Source: a virus
Length of the DNA: 64,000 nt
Virus record (IMG/VR): IMGVR_UViG_3300015371_000013
Span: 1-64,000 of that record
Direction: 5' to 3' (one strand)
Positions 15,689 through 24,464 of the stretch are shown here, piece by piece. The notes under the pieces are model-generated. The model had not been told where the DNA came from, did no database searches, and saw only the letters and a program-made list of their open reading frames with translations. The translations under genes and the position numbers were made by a program. Position 1 is the first letter of the stretch. Each line of letters starts with the position of its first letter.

Positions 15689-18600
15689 GACACGAACTTT
15701 CTAAAGGAACCAAATCCTTCGATAGCTGTGACAGCAGCATCTTTGAGCTTCTCGAAATATGACATGTCGATCTGCAAATCGTCTCCGGCTTCGATAGCCG
15801 CCTCAGATTCCATCCACAAATGACCCTTGGTTCCACTCACCGCGTAGTACTTGTCTTCAAAGCATCGATAGAGAGCTCCGCCGCCCTCTTTTACGGGTAC
15901 AAACAGCCCAGTCCTGCCCACATGCTTTAATTGTCCATCGGAGGCGCTTAGAACCCCGTTTACGGGCGTCTCAGAGCCTGTGTAGAGATACATGGTTCCC
16001 TTCTGGACGCTGCGCGCCTCGCAATAATCGTCGAAGGTTGTTCCTTCTTTTGAAAATAGGGTCTTGAACACGTAGGGATGCTGGAATTGAGCTCCCACTG
16101 CCTCCCAGTTGTACTTCGGGTATCCCTCTTCCCAGGGGACGGTCTGAATCCCGGCAATATAAACCGCATCGTTGACCAGACAGAAGCGATCGACAGTTTC
16201 CTCATGCTCGAATTCGTACCCATAAAGTGAGCCGAAGGTTTTCACCGCGCCGATGACATCAAGGTTGGCGTTCGGGATTTTCACCGAGTCGGTCTTGATA
16301 TGGATGACCTGATAGCCCTCGTCTTGGAGAAACTGCTTTAAGTCGATCATGAACAGCGCGCCACGCTTGGCTACGATGTTGTCTTTGTTGCGAACATCTC
16401 GGAATGGATTGTCGAACTTGGCAGACGTGAGACCATACACAATATTGAGAGCGATACGCAAGGCGTAGGCCAAGTCGGTGCCATGGCGTCCTGCCGTATC
16501 GTCCTCGGCGCCTTCCAAGAATTTGGCGAGTCGTCCATCGAGAAGAAACCGAGCTTTCTCGTAGTCCTCTTGCTTGATCGCCACGCGCGCTTCGGTGAGC
16601 GCAGCGTAATTCTTGGTGTAAGGGCCAAATAAGTTTAGAATTTTGATGGTCGTAGGATGCATGCTGACCACATCCAACACTGCCACGTTCTCATAGATTC
16701 CGGGTTCGGCGTAGACGTAGCCTCCCTCTCCCGGTTCCTCTCCCTTGTAATAGCTCTTGCCGAGCTCGAACTTGTAACCAGGAAACTGCTCGGAGAGATC
16801 TGTGTAGACGAACTTTTTGTGAGCCGTCTTTACATCTTTGCCAAATATGATTCGAGCGGTATGATTCTGAGTGGTGTCATTGACCGTCAATCCGGACAGC
16901 TCAGCCAGAATCTGTCGGGCCAGATAATCACCCCTACGAGCCTCGAATACGGCTTCGGTGGCCTTTACGTCATTGACACAGTACTCCACTACTCTTCCCC
17001 AGTTCGTCTCGTCTACCGGTTTATCCCAGGGAAGGTCTAACTCCATGTGAAGAATGCCGAGATCGATCTCGAATTTCTTCAAGGATTTCTTCTCGGTGGA
17101 GAAGTCCCAAATATCAGCGTAGGAGAGATTGTAAGCCTGGGCGAAGGTGGCTGCGCGGTTTCCCTCGATGATCTTGACAGTCAGACGATACAACTCTTCG
17201 TTGCTGGCACCCATAGCCGCAGCGTAGAGAATATGATTGTCAAAGCGGCGATTGTAGAACCCCACCAATTTGAACTTGAACAGTTCTGCCACATCATGCG
17301 GCTTGGGGTTGATCATTCTTGCCACGTCGGGTGATCCCTGAAACTTCCAGCACACCACGAAGAGGTTAGGATATACCTCGACATCAAAAAAGACAAGACG
17401 ATCATCAGTCACTTCCACTGATCTCTCAGCGGTGAATCTTTCTTCCTTGCTCTCTTCCGTCTCTTCCGAGGCCCACTTCATGTCCTTGACGATTCGCAAA
17501 CAGGCGGCAGCTTGATTAGACGAGTTGTTGGCAAACGCCATGATCTTGCTACGTAGATCAGTCACATCATACTTCATGCCTGATTCGTAGGCATCATCGA
17601 GAATCTTCTTGATGAAATCTATTGACGGCTTGGTGCCGGGATGAATCTCCTTGCGGAGATTTCGATTAATAAGTTCTCGCAGTCCTTGTTCGCTTTGAAT
17701 CGTCTTGGCCTTAAGCATCGTTTCCTTTCTCTCCCGCAGCGGCAAGCCTGAACTGATCTTTGCCACTGGTACCCGATTACAACGGGACAACTTCCGTCTT
17801 AGAGAGGCATCGCCCGAGTAGGTCTTAACTTCGACTCCCTCAGCGAACACAGGAGACAGTTCCGACACATCTCCGGTGTAAATATAGTGCAGGTGGATTC
17901 CCGAACCAGAACGGCTGATCTCGGCATAAGTGGCAGGCCACTGAGAGGCCGCTTCCAGATTTCGCTCTAGAGCCTTACGACCGTTTTGACCCTTGAGATC
18001 GAAATCGATCACCACGTGATTTTCCGGGATCTTTACGTAATGAATTTTACGCGTATCAATATCTGAGAGCTTGGTTTCCACATTGGCCCACCGTTTGGTA
18101 GGCATGCCCTCAGAATTGGCCAATTGCGCCGGGCAATCAGCGTAGAAATCATCAAGCAGGGACACCTTCTCTTCTAGGACCAGAGAAAATACGGTTCGAT
18201 CGTCGGTCGGGGCCTTGAACTTGTCAGCCGTAAACCCTCGGTACACACTGCGAACCAGCTCGCCATCGATTTCGACCCGGTCCTTGAACTCCTCAAAGTA
18301 ATTTCGCAGTTCTTCACGCATCTTGTACTGCGGAAGAGGCCGGTTGATCCCGCTTTCCTCACAGTAGGTCTTATACAGAAAATATGCTTGCTTTAAGGTA
18401 GTGTAATCCTGGCTCTTGAAGACGTCGTAATGGGCTTCGATGAAGTTAAAGAAGACGTCGGTCTGCAACATCATCTCCATCGGGCGATAGGTATTGTAGT
18501 AATTCTTACCCATGGACAAATAAACAGAAAGACAATGGTGAGCGATAGCGCCCAGCTCAAAGCCGATCTGGGTCATGAGCGTCTGATAACGCTTGGCCCC

Positions 18601-19509
18601 GAACTTGATACCCGTAGGATGCACATCGATCAAGCGGCGGATAATGCCCGACTTGGCGTCAGAAATTCTCACCGGCTGGTTCGAGCCCAGGAACAACATG
18701 GCATCGATCCGGGAAGAATATGCGGGCTTGTACTTCTCGTTCATCGTCATCTGCTCATGAGCGATGATCGAATTAAGCCGAGCGTTTTCCTCGATGCGGC
18801 TCAGATCGCCATCGTGCTGAATCGCCACCAGCGGATTGGACTTGAACACTTCGGTGGCAAAGGCCGAATTGGAAGACCCCAGGGCTTTACCATCAAAGCT
18901 CGTGCAATATCCCTCGAACAGCATGTTGATGATGTTCATCACCGTCGACTTCCCGGTGCCAGGAGGCCCATAGAAGACGATGAACTTCTGGATCTTCTTG
19001 GAATCACCAGCAATAATCGAACCGATCGCCCATTCGATCTTGGCTCGTTCATCTGGCGAATAAAGCGTGGACATGAGTTCATCCCACGCGGAAATATCCC
19101 CCTCGCCGATGGCATAGGGAAGCATCTTGCTGACATAATCTGATTTCTTTATCTCCGCATTGGCGAAGGTCAGATTACGATCCAGCGGTTTACTGTTATC
19201 GGAAATATGGGCCATGAACTTTCGAAATTGAGCCCAGGAGTTGGAATGGAACGATCGCATGAATTTTACGAGATAACGCTGCCCGGTCTCCCGCTGCAGT
19301 TTTTCCTTCTCCTGGGCCAGAACTTCATCGACGAGCCGTTGCACGTCGTATTCGTCTCTCGACCACAGATTCTTTTCGGGATCCCAGATGGCATAGAATC
19401 GTCCACCCTGGACCATCAGATCCTCGGAGCGCCCAACCACAAAGTCAGGATATAGCTCCAACTGCTTGTCCTTTGCTTCCCTCGCAAGGATCTGAATGAA
19501 GTCCATCAC
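15685..19509 (-). CDS. Helicase-primase-DNA polymerase fusion
   Basis: 1274 residues with three replication modules. 150-310: D5-type SF3 helicase with Walker A GPPGTGKS (181-188), a QHDGD Walker B-like strand (about 227-231) and sensor FLGSNQP. 450-600: archaeo-eukaryotic primase with IDFDLKG (501-507) and RSGSGIHLHYIY (533-544). 700-1274: family B polymerase with exonuclease FFDVEVYPN (707-715), FYNRRFDN, YCVND, then motif A VLDVVSMHPTTI (944-955), motif B ALRIALNIVYG (near 1016-1026) and motif C IKTDSV (1071-1076). All catalytic residues expected for exonuclease and polymerase are present. Usual primase-helicase order is reversed. I see no stop or frameshift between modules. It could prime, unwind and copy from one polypeptide. 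Confidence 0.88.
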   Translation of the reverse strand: MMDFIQILAREAKDKQLELYPDFVVGRSEDLMVQGGRFYAIWDPEKNLWSRDEYDVQRLVDEVLAQEKEKLQRETGQRYLVKFMRSFHSNSWAQFRKFMAHISDNSKPLDRNLTFANAEIKKSDYVSKMLPYAIGEGDISAWDELMSTLYSPDERAKIEWAIGSIIAGDSKKIQKFIVFYGPPGTGKSTVMNIINMLFEGYCTSFDGKALGSSNSAFATEVFKSNPLVAIQHDGDLSRIEENARLNSIIAHEQMTMNEKYKPAYSSRIDAMLFLGSNQPVRISDAKSGIIRRLIDVHPTGIKFGAKRYQTLMTQIGFELGAIAHHCLSVYLSMGKNYYNTYRPMEMMLQTDVFFNFIEAHYDVFKSQDYTTLKQAYFLYKTYCEESGINRPLPQYKMREELRNYFEEFKDRVEIDGELVRSVYRGFTADKFKAPTDDRTVFSLVLEEKVSLLDDFYADCPAQLANSEGMPTKRWANVETKLSDIDTRKIHYVKIPENHVVIDFDLKGQNGRKALERNLEAASQWPATYAEISRSGSGIHLHYIYTGDVSELSPVFAEGVEVKTYSGDASLRRKLSRCNRVPVAKISSGLPLRERKETMLKAKTIQSEQGLRELINRNLRKEIHPGTKPSIDFIKKILDDAYESGMKYDVTDLRSKIMAFANNSSNQAAACLRIVKDMKWASEETEESKEERFTAERSVEVTDDRLVFFDVEVYPNLFVVCWKFQGSPDVARMINPKPHDVAELFKFKLVGFYNRRFDNHILYAAAMGASNEELYRLTVKIIEGNRAATFAQAYNLSYADIWDFSTEKKSLKKFEIDLGILHMELDLPWDKPVDETNWGRVVEYCVNDVKATEAVFEARRGDYLARQILAELSGLTVNDTTQNHTARIIFGKDVKTAHKKFVYTDLSEQFPGYKFELGKSYYKGEEPGEGGYVYAEPGIYENVAVLDVVSMHPTTIKILNLFGPYTKNYAALTEARVAIKQEDYEKARFLLDGRLAKFLEGAEDDTAGRHGTDLAYALRIALNIVYGLTSAKFDNPFRDVRNKDNIVAKRGALFMIDLKQFLQDEGYQVIHIKTDSVKIPNANLDVIGAVKTFGSLYGYEFEHEETVDRFCLVNDAVYIAGIQTVPWEEGYPKYNWEAVGAQFQHPYVFKTLFSKEGTTFDDYCEARSVQKGTMYLYTGSETPVNGVLSASDGQLKHVGRTGLFVPVKEGGGALYRCFEDKYYAVSGTKGHLWMESEAAIEAGDDLQIDMSYFEKLKDAAVTAIEGFGSFRKFVS

Positions 19510-19524
19510 TCTCCTTTCTGTTTA

Positions 19525-19665
19525 TTACTCGTCGTCGGGTTTCAGTGGCTCATAACTGAATCCGCGGTTCTCTTCGCGATGGATTCCCCACCACGCTATG
19601 AGAAAGCAGACTACGGCAATCAATAACACAGCCACTGCCGCGTATAACAAAGTGTCTTTACTCAT
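19525..19665 (-). CDS. 46-residue membrane protein
   Basis: ATG at 19665 overlaps the previous gene by 8 bases. One membrane helix (YAAVAVLLIAVVCFLIAWW) followed by a short charged tail. Sits directly in front of the polymerase. Function unknown. Confidence 0.65.
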   Translation of the reverse strand: MSKDTLLYAAVAVLLIAVVCFLIAWWGIHREENRGFSYEPLKPDDE

Positions 19666-19861
19666 GGACCTCCGGTACATCGTCGCTGTAATATCTAAAT
19701 CCCACTGTGGTTTCGGCGTGAGTACTTTCGGCTAGGTTACAGTGTTTGCACAACGACCACCATTCGCCCTTGGGCTCGAACGGATGATCGGTAGTAATAG
19801 AAGGAGTTTGATCGTGTAAGACTTCCTTAGGTCTTGCTTTTCGTGAATCTTCAATTGCCAT
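19658..19861 (-). CDS. Small zinc-binding-type protein
   Basis: 67 residues from the ATG at 19861 (GGAG seven bases upstream). WWSLCKHCNLAESTHAE carries C, C and H that could bind one zinc ion. Overlaps both neighbours. Function unknown. Confidence 0.65.
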   Translation of the reverse strand: MAIEDSRKARPKEVLHDQTPSITTDHPFEPKGEWWSLCKHCNLAESTHAETTVGFRYYSDDVPEVHE

Positions 19862-20408
19862 GTCGATGCTCCGGGTGAAGTTCTTCAATGAATGAATTCA
19901 TCTGATACCAGAGTTCGATACGAGTCTGATCGTCATCTGGCCAGGCCAAGGGGAAAAATCCACCTGTGCCGTCAGGCAAATATGTTCTCTCCATGGCAAC
20001 CTGCATGATTTCCCCGGCTTTACGCTGCTTGGGTCTGGTAAATGGGTCTGATAGTCGGTTTAGCTCCAGGTTGGTCAAGAGCTCCCATGCCCAACCCGAC
20101 GGTCGTCCTCCGGCGGCAAACCCCAATCGACGGGAAAGCCCGATCAGAACTTCCAGGAAAGACCCTGGACCCAGTTTCTCCATGTCACGATGACGAACCT
20201 GAAACTCGCGAGAAAATTCTGTCCGCAATTCCAGGCCGTCGGCAACTCGGTTGTCATCCAAGGGAACACTCCAAATAAATGGAGTATCAAACATGAAGTT
20301 GAGAAGTCCCCAATAGGTTTTTCCCTGACTTCCAGACTTATCATTGAGTTGGGGTTCCAACCAATGAAGGTATTCTTCTCTTACCTCCTCAATCGTCCTC
20401 CTGCTCAT
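19851..20408 (-). CDS. Conserved phage protein of unknown function
   Basis: 185 residues. KTYWGLLNFMFDTPFIW, VPLDDNRVADGLELR and WAWELLTNLELNRLSDPF resemble a recurrent actinophage family that I know only as hypothetical. Aromatic-rich and probably globular. Upstream gene is a membrane protein. Confidence 0.7.
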   Translation of the reverse strand: MSRRTIEEVREEYLHWLEPQLNDKSGSQGKTYWGLLNFMFDTPFIWSVPLDDNRVADGLELRTEFSREFQVRHRDMEKLGPGSFLEVLIGLSRRLGFAAGGRPSGWAWELLTNLELNRLSDPFTRPKQRKAGEIMQVAMERTYLPDGTGGFFPLAWPDDDQTRIELWYQMNSFIEELHPEHRHGN

Positions 20409-21282
20409 CTCTTTCCTTCATTCGCATCCTTTCCAGATTTCGGTAAGCTGGCGAATCGTGAGTGAATCCGTGAACCTCCTCGGCGAATTTGTTCGGAGAT
20501 CTGATCACCTCATAGATGATCTCCACCTTGTCGTTACGAACATAGACGATGACAGGATCTCCTGAGCCATGACCGAAACGGAGCAGGTTGCCTTCGCCTA
20601 TCAACTCAGCACGATCGGTGTGGCCGATGACCTCATCGCGATCATTGCAGAGAACATCATCGCCTTCGTAATAGGTCACCGTGACCATGTCATAGCCTTC
20701 AGAAGCGTCGTCATACTTCTCGTCGACATGAATGACGTAGGGAATCTCCGGGGACCGGCTCTTGCGTTCCTCATGCCAGTCCCACTCAAATTCCTCTTCG
20801 ATCCCATCCTGGACGAATATGTTCTGAACTTCTGTGCTTTTGATCTCTGGCTCAACCCGAGGCGGCTGATCAGAGGGGTCATCGCTTTCGACCACTCGAG
20901 TCGGGGGCGGAACCGCCATGGGAGGCGGGGTTTCCTTCTCAGTTGGAGAATATCCCCGCTCTTTGACGATCTCCCCGACCGGACGTTTGGCTTCCTTGGC
21001 CTCAAGCGCCCGCGCCTTCTCCTGATAGTGGCGCCGCATCTCAGAAATCTCGTCGTCGGAAATCTTGGAGTACTTTGTCTCCGCTCGCGAATATGCGAAC
21101 TTGTAAGCTACGAAGGCTCCCGTAGCCGCTCCTAGAAACCATCCTCCCACTGCGTAACTGATCTTGGCCCGATTGAGCGCTCGAATCGCCTGCTCGGCTA
21201 GTTCAGCCTGATCCGAGACTTCGCCCGCCACGTCAGCGGCAACGTTGATGACAGTCTCAGCGGCTTTATCCGCAGCACTCAT
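20389..21282 (-). CDS. Membrane-anchored protein with acidic C-terminal domain
   Basis: 297 residues. A membrane segment near 45-65 (VGGWFLGAATGAFVAYKFAY), a proline-rich linker near 115-150 (TPPPMAVPPPT), then a beta-rich acidic domain containing SGDPVIVYVRNDKVEIIYEV. Overlaps both neighbours. Probably forms a set with the two DUF6353-like proteins and the gene at 22594. Confidence 0.65.
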   Translation of the reverse strand: MSAADKAAETVINVAADVAGEVSDQAELAEQAIRALNRAKISYAVGGWFLGAATGAFVAYKFAYSRAETKYSKISDDEISEMRRHYQEKARALEAKEAKRPVGEIVKERGYSPTEKETPPPMAVPPPTRVVESDDPSDQPPRVEPEIKSTEVQNIFVQDGIEEEFEWDWHEERKSRSPEIPYVIHVDEKYDDASEGYDMVTVTYYEGDDVLCNDRDEVIGHTDRAELIGEGNLLRFGHGSGDPVIVYVRNDKVEIIYEVIRSPNKFAEEVHGFTHDSPAYRNLERMRMKERDEQEDD

Positions 21283-22241
21283 AGATCTCCCCGCGCCTTT
21301 CGCTTGTCAATCAGATCCCAGATGGGGCCATCGACATTGAAGTCGAGAAGAATGGATCCCTCTCGACCGTTCATACCTCTGAAGAAATCGCTGCCATGTC
21401 CGTTCTCATCCCAACAACCGAAATCCACCCAGTTATCACCAGCGTGTTTCTCGTTATGTGGATCCCATACCCAGCCCACGATGGCTCCGGCTGAGGTATG
21501 TGACAATCCGATCATGGAATATACTTCATTGAGGAACAGATGGCCTCGGGAATGAAGCATGTCATTGGCCCAATTCTGCTGATCTCGCAACCACTTCCAA
21601 TTTCCGTAATCGAATGCTGGAGACTGGAAGTTAGGATTCTCCTCGTCGAACCAACGAGCATAGCCCGAGGGCTCGCCCGGCTCCACAATGACGGTATCGA
21701 CCGCCTTGCCGGTCTCCTCGTCGATGATGGTAACTTCCTCGGCCCCATATCGGAGCTCGCGATCGGTCTGTTCGCCATAGCGGTCGACCACTCGCTGTCG
21801 GTACATTCTGAAGGCATGGTCTACCGCGACATAGGCTGCCGTCAAAGCTGCGTTGCGATCCTTTAGGATTTGGTGAGACTTGGTCAAACAGACCAGTCCA
21901 ACCCCTCCGAGAATAACCGAGGGAGCATAGAGCTTGGCGATCTTGACTAGTCCCTTGGCCTTGATGATGCGGAGATCCTCTTCCATCTCTGCTTCGCTGT
22001 ACGTCGTACCTTCTCGAGCCTGGCCAGAGTCGACGTAAGCCTTGGCCTCGGCAGCCTTCTTCTTATTGGTTTCAATTTCGTCGAACACTTCTTCGAGTTG
22101 AAGGGTGGCTCGACAGGCCAGGACAGTGGAGCCCACCATGCTGACCACACCAGCGCCGAGCAAGATCGTCGGCGAATTCTTGCGAGCAACTAATACTTGC
22201 TCAGCGACCTTGCGACTGATCGCATGGGGGATGAATTTCAT
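21279..22241 (-). CDS. DUF6353-like membrane protein, copy 1
   Basis: 320 residues. Two hydrophobic segments (ILLGAGVVSMVGSTVLACRA near 25-45; YAPSVILGGVGLVCLT near 105-120), a helical middle with AALTAAYVAVDHAFRMYR, then a domain with LFLNEVYSMIGLSHTSAGAIVGW. A second, diverged copy is at 27542. The layout fits the phage DUF6353 family, of unknown role. AAGGAG before the ATG. Confidence 0.7.
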   Translation of the reverse strand: MKFIPHAISRKVAEQVLVARKNSPTILLGAGVVSMVGSTVLACRATLQLEEVFDEIETNKKKAAEAKAYVDSGQAREGTTYSEAEMEEDLRIIKAKGLVKIAKLYAPSVILGGVGLVCLTKSHQILKDRNAALTAAYVAVDHAFRMYRQRVVDRYGEQTDRELRYGAEEVTIIDEETGKAVDTVIVEPGEPSGYARWFDEENPNFQSPAFDYGNWKWLRDQQNWANDMLHSRGHLFLNEVYSMIGLSHTSAGAIVGWVWDPHNEKHAGDNWVDFGCWDENGHGSDFFRGMNGREGSILLDFNVDGPIWDLIDKRKARGDL

Positions 22242-22250
22242 CTAAGCTCC

Positions 22251-22418
22251 TTATTGGGATTCTTGGTCTTCTTGGCCGATCTCTGAATTTTTCAGCAGAG
22301 AGTTACAGTTCAAGCATTGTGAGCGATACTTACCCACTCGAGAATATCCCTTGGTGCTACCACATTCGGTGCAGGGAAAGGGACGTGATTGGGGTTCTGG
22401 TTCTTGATTATCAGGCAT
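22251..22418 (-). CDS. 55-residue zinc-ribbon protein
   Basis: ATG overlaps the upstream stop (TGATG). CTECGSTKGYS and CLNCN supply a four-cysteine zinc ribbon. Shares the words KGYS with its neighbour. Function unknown. Confidence 0.65.
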   Translation of the reverse strand: MPDNQEPEPQSRPFPCTECGSTKGYSRVGKYRSQCLNCNSLLKNSEIGQEDQESQ

Positions 22419-22591
22419 CAGTTCTTCTCCGCCAGATGTAAGTGAAGGACACAGTAGATCGGATCAGAATATCCCTTGGGTTTGTCTTCTACGGAAACAA
22501 TGTTCGGACATCCTGGAGCATCACAGTTACGAAACTCGTGTTTGACCACTGGCTTGCGACTTGTATACACCTTCTCTCTTGGTTGTTTCAT
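22418..22591 (-). CDS. 57-residue zinc-binding-type protein
   Basis: CDAPGCPN, then C and two histidines (YCVLHLH) suggest one zinc site. Stop overlaps the next start. No strong ribosome site. Function unknown. Confidence 0.6.
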   Translation of the reverse strand: MKQPREKVYTSRKPVVKHEFRNCDAPGCPNIVSVEDKPKGYSDPIYCVLHLHLAEKN

Positions 22592-22593
22592 GC

Positions 22594-23244
22594 TTATAGA
22601 GATTGTGGTTCAGGAAGATCTAGCAAATATCCTTTTCCGCCTTTCATAGGTCGGACCTGAGCCCCAGGAAGAGAAGTCCATCCCCACTTGTGATCGGTGT
22701 GATCACTACGAATACCAACCATGTCGTAGAGCTCAGACACCTTTACCACGCCAAACCGAGAAAGAAATTCGAACATCTGATCGAGCACTTCAGTGGCTTC
22801 GGCTCGTGAGGAAATAACAATCTCGTCAAAGTCATGTCGAACTCTGGCCTGACGAGACAGCATACGAGTTCCTGAAGAAGTTGGCGGTCGAGTCGTACTG
22901 TAGGATTGATAATTCGTACGAGGAGGGTTGTCAGAATATACCGACTGATTGCCGTAGCGTCGTGAACGTCGTCCCTCGCCATAGATCCACCGATCGAAAC
23001 CGCCTTGGATTGCGTTGTAGACCACATCCCGAATCTCCGGAATGACAATTTCGGTCAAAGCGAAATCGACTGCGCTTCGAGGGTCTCCGGCGATGAAGAT
23101 TTCTTTAAAACGTCGTCCAACCCCTTTTCTCCGCCGATCGGCCTCGGCAGAGGTGATGCGCTCGATCCTATCCGGCCCCACATCTTGTGGAGGCCCTTCG
23201 GATCGTGCTCGTGCCTTGGCACTGTTGGCGGGAAACTCTTGCAT
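22594..23244 (-). CDS. Hypothetical protein, possible internal domain pair
   Basis: 216 residues from the ATG at 23244 (AAGG six bases upstream). N-terminal half is basic and helical, the middle is Ser/Tyr/Pro-rich and likely disordered, and the C-terminal part (FDEIVISSRAEATEVLDQMF, YDMVGIRSDHTDHKWGWTS) is globular and shares a style with the DUF6353-like tails. A terminator lies directly upstream with no promoter between. Confidence 0.65.
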   Translation of the reverse strand: MQEFPANSAKARARSEGPPQDVGPDRIERITSAEADRRRKGVGRRFKEIFIAGDPRSAVDFALTEIVIPEIRDVVYNAIQGGFDRWIYGEGRRSRRYGNQSVYSDNPPRTNYQSYSTTRPPTSSGTRMLSRQARVRHDFDEIVISSRAEATEVLDQMFEFLSRFGVVKVSELYDMVGIRSDHTDHKWGWTSLPGAQVRPMKGGKGYLLDLPEPQSL

Positions 23245-23268
23245 GTACATCCTTGGTTGAGGTGAAAG

Positions 23269-23296
23269 AAAAAAGAGAGTCCGTGATGGACCCTCT
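23269..23296 (-). terminator. Terminator between two small-gene cassettes
   Basis: GAGGGTCC/GGACTCTC hairpin with loop ATCAC, then TTTTTT. Ends the 53-residue gene and precedes the gene at 23244. Confidence 0.8.
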
Positions 23297-23305
23297 TTAG
23301 AGGTA

Positions 23306-23467
23306 CTACTTGCCAGCGTCCTTCATGGCGCGTCTAGCGACTTCCTGCTTCCAGGCCGCCGAGTTGATGAGCTTGCTTGCGGCGCCGAGCAGTGCAGCTG
23401 CGACTCCGAGAGCAAGAATGGGATTCTCTTCGGCCTGTTCCTTCAGGTTGTGGATAAACTTGTCCAT
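23306..23467 (-). CDS. 53-residue membrane protein
   Basis: Start ATG at 23467 with GGAGG upstream; a longer frame would cross the promoter. One membrane segment (NPILALGVAAALLGAASKLI). Stand-alone cassette with its own promoter and terminator. Confidence 0.7.
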   Translation of the reverse strand: MDKFIHNLKEQAEENPILALGVAAALLGAASKLINSAAWKQEVARRAMKDAGK

Positions 23468-23495
23468 GGATTCCTCCTGGATAGGGTAGCTTTTC

Positions 23496-23519
23496 ATTAT
23501 AGGAGGGGTTTTTCCCGCG
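23496..23519 (-). promoter_or_regulatory. Cassette promoter 3
   Basis: CGCG 23516-23519, 14 bases, TATAAT 23496-23501. Drives the 53-residue membrane protein. Confidence 0.75.
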
Positions 23520-23532
23520 ATCTCACCCGGAC

Positions 23533-23633
23533 AAAAAAGAAAGCCTGTGCGAGAATGAACTCTAAGGTTACTCACAGGTGTCTATCGCATTATTTCTCCA
23601 AAGCCTTGGATCGGCGGGCAATAGCACTCTTTC
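23533..23633 (-). ncRNA. Gene-less RNA cassette D
   Basis: A promoter at 23634 is followed by about 100 bases with no gene, then TTTTTT. The 5' end GAAAG..GTGC can pair with the 3' end GCAC..CTTTC (23539-23550 with 23624-23633), and an alternative hairpin CCTGTGAG/CTCGCACAGG occupies the 3' half. A two-codon frame (ATG CGA TAG) with a GGAG site lies inside. Either a small RNA or the relic of a lost gene. Confidence 0.5.
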
Positions 23634-23657
23634 ATTAAAGGCTATGTTTTTCACGCG
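23634..23657 (-). promoter_or_regulatory. Cassette promoter 4
   Basis: CGCG 23654-23657, 14 bases, TTTAAT 23634-23639 (one mismatch in the -10). Drives RNA cassette D. Confidence 0.65.
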
Positions 23658-23665
23658 AATTACAC

Positions 23666-23698
23666 AAAAAAGAGAACCTGCGTTTTAGACAGATTCTC
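23666..23698 (-). terminator. Cassette terminator
   Basis: GAGAATCTG/CAGGTTCTC hairpin then TTTTTT, ending the 93-residue gene just before cassette promoter 4. Confidence 0.8.
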
Positions 23699-23706
23699 CT
23701 TTGAGA

Positions 23707-23988
23707 TTACTTCTCCTGCTTGTCGTTCTTCTTAGCTTGGCGATTGTTCCACTTCTCGGTGAGGAAGTCGGCGGTCTTGTCGACGGCGATATCGGTGAGA
23801 CTGCCGCAGGCGTTACTTACGCCCCAGCCAACGATACCCGCTCCGATCTTGACGATCATGGCGTCCTTCTCGAAATTGGTGTTGTTGGCTGTGGTGTTGG
23901 TAACAACTTCGGCCGTCTTGATAGCGACGATCGACCTAGCGACCCACTTCGCAATGTTGCGAGCGGTGAAATCAGTAGGATCCAGCAT
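23707..23988 (-). CDS. Small membrane protein
   Basis: 93 residues from the ATG at 23988 (AGGAG seven bases upstream). Likely amphipathic N-terminal half and a central segment MIVKIGAGIVGWGVSNACG, then a basic tail rich in K, Q and N. Own promoter at 24020. Confidence 0.7.
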   Translation of the reverse strand: MLDPTDFTARNIAKWVARSIVAIKTAEVVTNTTANNTNFEKDAMIVKIGAGIVGWGVSNACGSLTDIAVDKTADFLTEKWNNRQAKKNDKQEK

Positions 23989-24019
23989 AGAATTACTCCT
24001 AGTTTGGGGTTTGGTTCTC

Positions 24020-24043
24020 ATTATAGGCGATGAAATATACGCG
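24020..24043 (-). promoter_or_regulatory. Cassette promoter 5
   Basis: CGCG 24040-24043, 14 bases, TATAAT 24020-24025. The CGCG overlaps the 3' arm of the structured RNA at 24041-24118. Confidence 0.75.
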
Positions 24044-24118
24044 AGCCACGCGCTAACCCGTCCCACTGCTCGCACTCTACTGGCGCCGCCACTGGAGATA
24101 AGCCGGTCTTTCGTAGAG
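24041..24118 (-). ncRNA. Structured RNA element, copy 1 of 2
   Basis: Leftward RNA with stem CTCTAC/GTAGAG (24113-24118 with 24075-24080) and, one base further on, stem GCGAGC/GCTCGC (24068-24073 with 24041-24046). Shares order, spacing and words with the element at 25056-25156, where the second stem keeps pairing through different bases. Located between the gene at 24126 and the promoter at 24020. No T-tract follows, so it is not a plain terminator. Confidence 0.5.
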
Positions 24119-24125
24119 CTAAAAC

Positions 24126-24353
24126 TTAGAACAACTCAAGCTGGTCATCTTGATCATCTTGATCTTCTCGAATATCCCGTTCGAGTTCTTCAGGAGTCTC
24201 AGGTTTAGGCTTCTGACTATCTCTGATAAACCTGAGATAAACCGCTGTGATTCGATCTCTCGGCCAATTGGCGACCTTTTCTTGCCAGGCCAGGCCGGGA
24301 TACATCTTGGATACGTAATTTCGACGATCACGATCTTCTTTGTCTTGACTCAT
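24126..24353 (-). CDS. Small acidic-tailed protein
   Basis: 75 residues. Basic N-terminal half (DRDRRNYVSKMYPGL, WQEKVANWPRDRITAVYLR), very acidic C-terminus (DQDDQDDQLELF). Function unknown. Confidence 0.65.
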   Translation of the reverse strand: MSQDKEDRDRRNYVSKMYPGLAWQEKVANWPRDRITAVYLRFIRDSQKPKPETPEELERDIREDQDDQDDQLELF

Positions 24354-24356
24354 AAT

Positions 24357-24464
24357 CTATCGCCAGGACCATAGAATGGCAAAGAATATAAGGCACAGCC
24401 CCACCAGCATGATGGCCAGTACCTCACCTGGGCCCAGGCAGAGTCCAAGCCATTTGCAGAGCAT
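24357..24464 (-). CDS. 35-residue membrane peptide
   Basis: ATG at 24464 with AAAGGA seven bases upstream. Nearly all of it is hydrophobic (GEVLAIMLVGLCLIFFAILW). Overlaps the end of an upstream 49-codon frame in another phase. Confidence 0.6.
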   Translation of the reverse strand: MLCKWLGLCLGPGEVLAIMLVGLCLIFFAILWSWR

